Shown here piece after piece: positions 62,712 through 64,000 of a stretch of 64,000 nt of DNA; the first letter of the stretch is position 1; each line of letters opens with the position of its first letter. Both the position numbers and the translations under genes were made by a program. Under the pieces are notes generated by a model. The model made no database searches and was not told where the DNA came from. It saw only the letters and a program-made list of their open reading frames with translations. The stretch is from Arcicella aquatica (GTDB lineage Bacteria; Bacteroidota; Bacteroidia; Cytophagales; Spirosomataceae): positions 85,091 to 149,090 of the forward strand of contig NZ_JAYFUL010000013.1 of the NCBI RefSeq assembly GCF_034928825.1, in the 5' to 3' direction.

Positions 62712-63623
62712 ATGGCAAATCATCAACCAAAAGTTTCTATAATAACCATAAATTTCAACAGTACTGATGTTACTGCTGCGTTATTACGTTCGTTAGAAAA
62801 AATAACCTATCCATCTATTGAAGTAATTGTAGTTGATAATAGTACCAAAGATTTTGGCTACCAACTTCCAATAGATTTTCCTTGGATTACTTATCTTGAA
62901 CCTGGTGAAAACCTTGGTTTTGCAGGCGGAAACAATAAGGGACTAAGAATAGCAACAGGAGAATATTATTTGCTATTGAACAATGATACAGAAGTAGATG
63001 CAGGTTTTCTTGAACCCCTTATCGAACGCTTTCAAACGAATGCTAATATTGGAGTAGTTTGCCCTAAAATTTTATATTTTGACGAACCAGACGTTATACA
63101 ATTTGCAGGCTATACGCCTATTAACCCTATTTCAGGTCGAGGCTTCGGCATTGGTTATTTAGAAAAAGATACTGGTCAGCATGATAAGGCAATGCCCACA
63201 TCGCGTGCCCATGGAGCAGCAATGATTTTTTCAAAGGCTGCTTTTGAAAAAGTAGGACTCATGGCAGAATTATTCTTTCTGTATTATGAAGAAATGGATT
63301 ATTGCGAAAGATTTAAAAGAGCTGGCTATACAATTTGGTATGAGCCAAGTAGTAAAGTTTGGCATAAAGAGTCTATGAGTACAGGTAAAGGTTCAACCCT
63401 TAAAACCTATTATTATAGTAGAAATCGCTTGCTTTATTTACGAAGAAATACTTTTGGGTATCAAAAGATACTGATGTATATATATTATACAGCCATTGCT
63501 CTTCCAAAAAATCTATTAGGATATTTAGTAAAACGAGATTGGCCACATTTAAAAGCTTTTTGGCAAGGATTTATCTGGAATTTTAGTAATTCTTCAAAGG
63601 ATGAATACGACTTAAAGACTTGA
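62712..63623 (+). CDS. GT2 glycosyltransferase (rhamnosyltransferase-like)
   Basis: 303 residues. VSIITINFNSTDVTAALLRSL (in part, about 8-28), VIVVDNSTKD (about 38-47), NLGFAGGNNKGLRIATGEYYLLLNNDTEVD (in parts, about 70-98) and MAELFFLYYEEMDYCERFKRAGY (in part, about 190-212) are typical of GT2 rhamnosyl/galactosyl-type transferases. Last gene of the second polysaccharide operon. Its final codons and stop (DLKT, TGA at 63621-63623) already lie inside the degenerate repeat that begins near 63608. Confidence 0.88.
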   Translation: MANHQPKVSIITINFNSTDVTAALLRSLEKITYPSIEVIVVDNSTKDFGYQLPIDFPWITYLEPGENLGFAGGNNKGLRIATGEYYLLLNNDTEVDAGFLEPLIERFQTNANIGVVCPKILYFDEPDVIQFAGYTPINPISGRGFGIGYLEKDTGQHDKAMPTSRAHGAAMIFSKAAFEKVGLMAELFFLYYEEMDYCERFKRAGYTIWYEPSSKVWHKESMSTGKGSTLKTYYYSRNRLLYLRRNTFGYQKILMYIYYTAIALPKNLLGYLVKRDWPHLKAFWQGFIWNFSNSSKDEYDLKT

Positions 63624-63840
63624 GGATGTATGACTTAAGGATTAGAGGATTTGTAGATTATAAGACTTAAAGATTGTAGGATTGTTATGATCTTATAGTT
63701 TTTAAGTTTTTTTATGACGTTTTCAAATTCTTTCCTTTAGGGGGTGACTTTTTTTGTTCTTCCAAAGGTCATATTGCATATGCCCCTGTACTTACCTATT
63801 CTTGTGTCTTATAGTCCTTCGTCTTTCAGTCCTCAAGTCT
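63608..63840. repeat. Repeat element C: degenerate GACTTRAGG units, inverted at both ends
   Basis: The left part has several units like GACTTAAAG, GACTTGAGG and GACTTAAGG (63608-63680). The right part (63806-63839) reads on the other strand GACTTGAGGACTGAAAGACG and so on, i.e. the same units inverted. The centre (about 63735-63790) is unique. The layout, tandem short units facing their inverted copies around a core, is the same as in elements A and B, but the sequences differ. No gene lies in 63624-63891. Confidence 0.65.
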
Positions 63841-63851
63841 CCAAAAACAAG

Positions 63852-63878
63852 AAGAGCCACCCTTTCGAGGTAGCTCTT
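63852..63878 (-). terminator. rRNA operon terminator
   Basis: On the minus strand AAGAGCTACC pairs with GGTGGCTCTT (10 bp with one T-G pair; 63878-63869 with 63861-63852) over a 7-nt loop, followed by TCTTGTTTTTGG. It lies 13 bp after the 5S rRNA 3' end. Confidence 0.85.
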
Positions 63879-63891
63879 TGTTAATATTTTT

Positions 63892-64000
63892 GGGGTTTAT
63901 TTACTTTCCCGCATGTGATTGCAGTATCATCAACGGAACTGGGCTTAACTTCTCTGTTCGAGATGGGAAGAGGTGAACACCAGTCCTATCAACCCCATAA
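63892..64000 (-). rRNA. rrf: 5S ribosomal RNA (5' end at window edge)
   Basis: On the minus strand the stretch CACCTCTTCCCATCTCGAAC followed by AGAGAAGTTAAGCCC is the conserved loop B-C region of 5S rRNA. The terminal helix is visible: GGGGTT near 63996-63991 pairs with AACCCC at 63897-63892. The orientation implies that 23S and 16S genes lie beyond the right edge. The exact 5' base may be a few positions past the window. Confidence 0.92.

Noticed and set aside
63624..63891. tRNA gene near the 5S rRNA
   Set aside because: No cloverleaf with TTCRA arm was found; the stretch is repeat element C and the rrn terminator.
1..64000. Anti-phage or toxin-antitoxin system
   Set aside because: I looked for restriction-modification, CBASS, retron, Abi and toxin-antitoxin gene pairs and saw none; the LRR kinase alone is not evidence for one.

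Overview
The window reads as chromosomal DNA of an AT-rich, aerobic member of the Bacteroidota. The order Cytophagales (Spirosomataceae-like: Flectobacillus, Arcicella, Emticicia and relatives) is the best guess, by inference only. The signs are a SusC/SusD pair, a type IX secretion C-terminal domain, promoters of the Bacteroidota form TTG-N20-22-TAnnTTTG, no clear Shine-Dalgarno sequences, and many carbohydrate-active enzymes. The right edge holds a 5S rRNA on the minus strand, so an rRNA operon continues beyond the window.

Layout. (a) 1-2450: end of a type B carboxylesterase and a secreted clan GH-A glycosidase. (b) 2801-12990: an Hpt phosphotransfer protein, then a surface-polysaccharide operon: half-size TolC-like protein, Wzz/Wzc-like co-polymerase with a SPOR domain, Wzy-like polymerase, glycosyltransferases, a 33-residue membrane peptide, a Wzx-like flippase and a GT14 enzyme. 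(c) 12985-18405: a 3-keto-sugar oxidation locus (Gfo/Idh/MocA oxidoreductase, two-subunit GMC dehydrogenase, DUF1080 3-keto-disaccharide hydrolase, AraC regulator). (d) 18751-23304: T9SS-exported GH5, alpha/beta hydrolase, GH20. (e) 23408-26250: dipeptidase, D-serine dehydratase/D-threonine aldolase-fold enzyme and RidA. (f) 26503-37983: GH29 fucosidase, SusD, SusC, DeoR regulator, DUF983 protein between inverted repeats, sugar MFS permease, NagB-LmbE fusion. With the GH20 and the GH92 mannosidase at 53.7 kb this suggests use of GlcNAc/fucose/mannose-rich glycans. (g) 38451-45771: aldehyde dehydrogenase, Nudix-type regulator with a degenerate Nudix box, a 1249-residue ThuA/PQQ-dehydrogenase/PKD/cytochrome c fusion, and a Tat-exported TIM-barrel isomerase. 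(h) 45957-50504: leucine-rich-repeat protein kinase, an IS5-type insertion sequence with a nonsense codon in its transposase, and a TonB receptor. (i) 50571-57462: a second PQQ-dehydrogenase/cytochrome c fusion, GH92, aldehyde dehydrogenase. (j) 57530-63623: a 160-bp MITE, then a second polysaccharide operon (response regulator, sugar transferase with a pseudo-receiver, three GT2 enzymes, hexapeptide acyltransferase), followed by a repeat, the rrn terminator and 5S rRNA.

The two polysaccharide loci are complementary. The first has co-polymerase, polymerase and flippase but no initiating sugar transferase; the second has the initiating transferase but no flippase or polymerase. Each also carries a phosphorelay-type part (Hpt in the first; a receiver protein and a receiver-like domain in the second). 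A single split Wzx/Wzy pathway under phosphorelay control is the most interesting system-level hypothesis here. No CRISPR array, tRNA gene, prophage or recognisable anti-phage system was seen.
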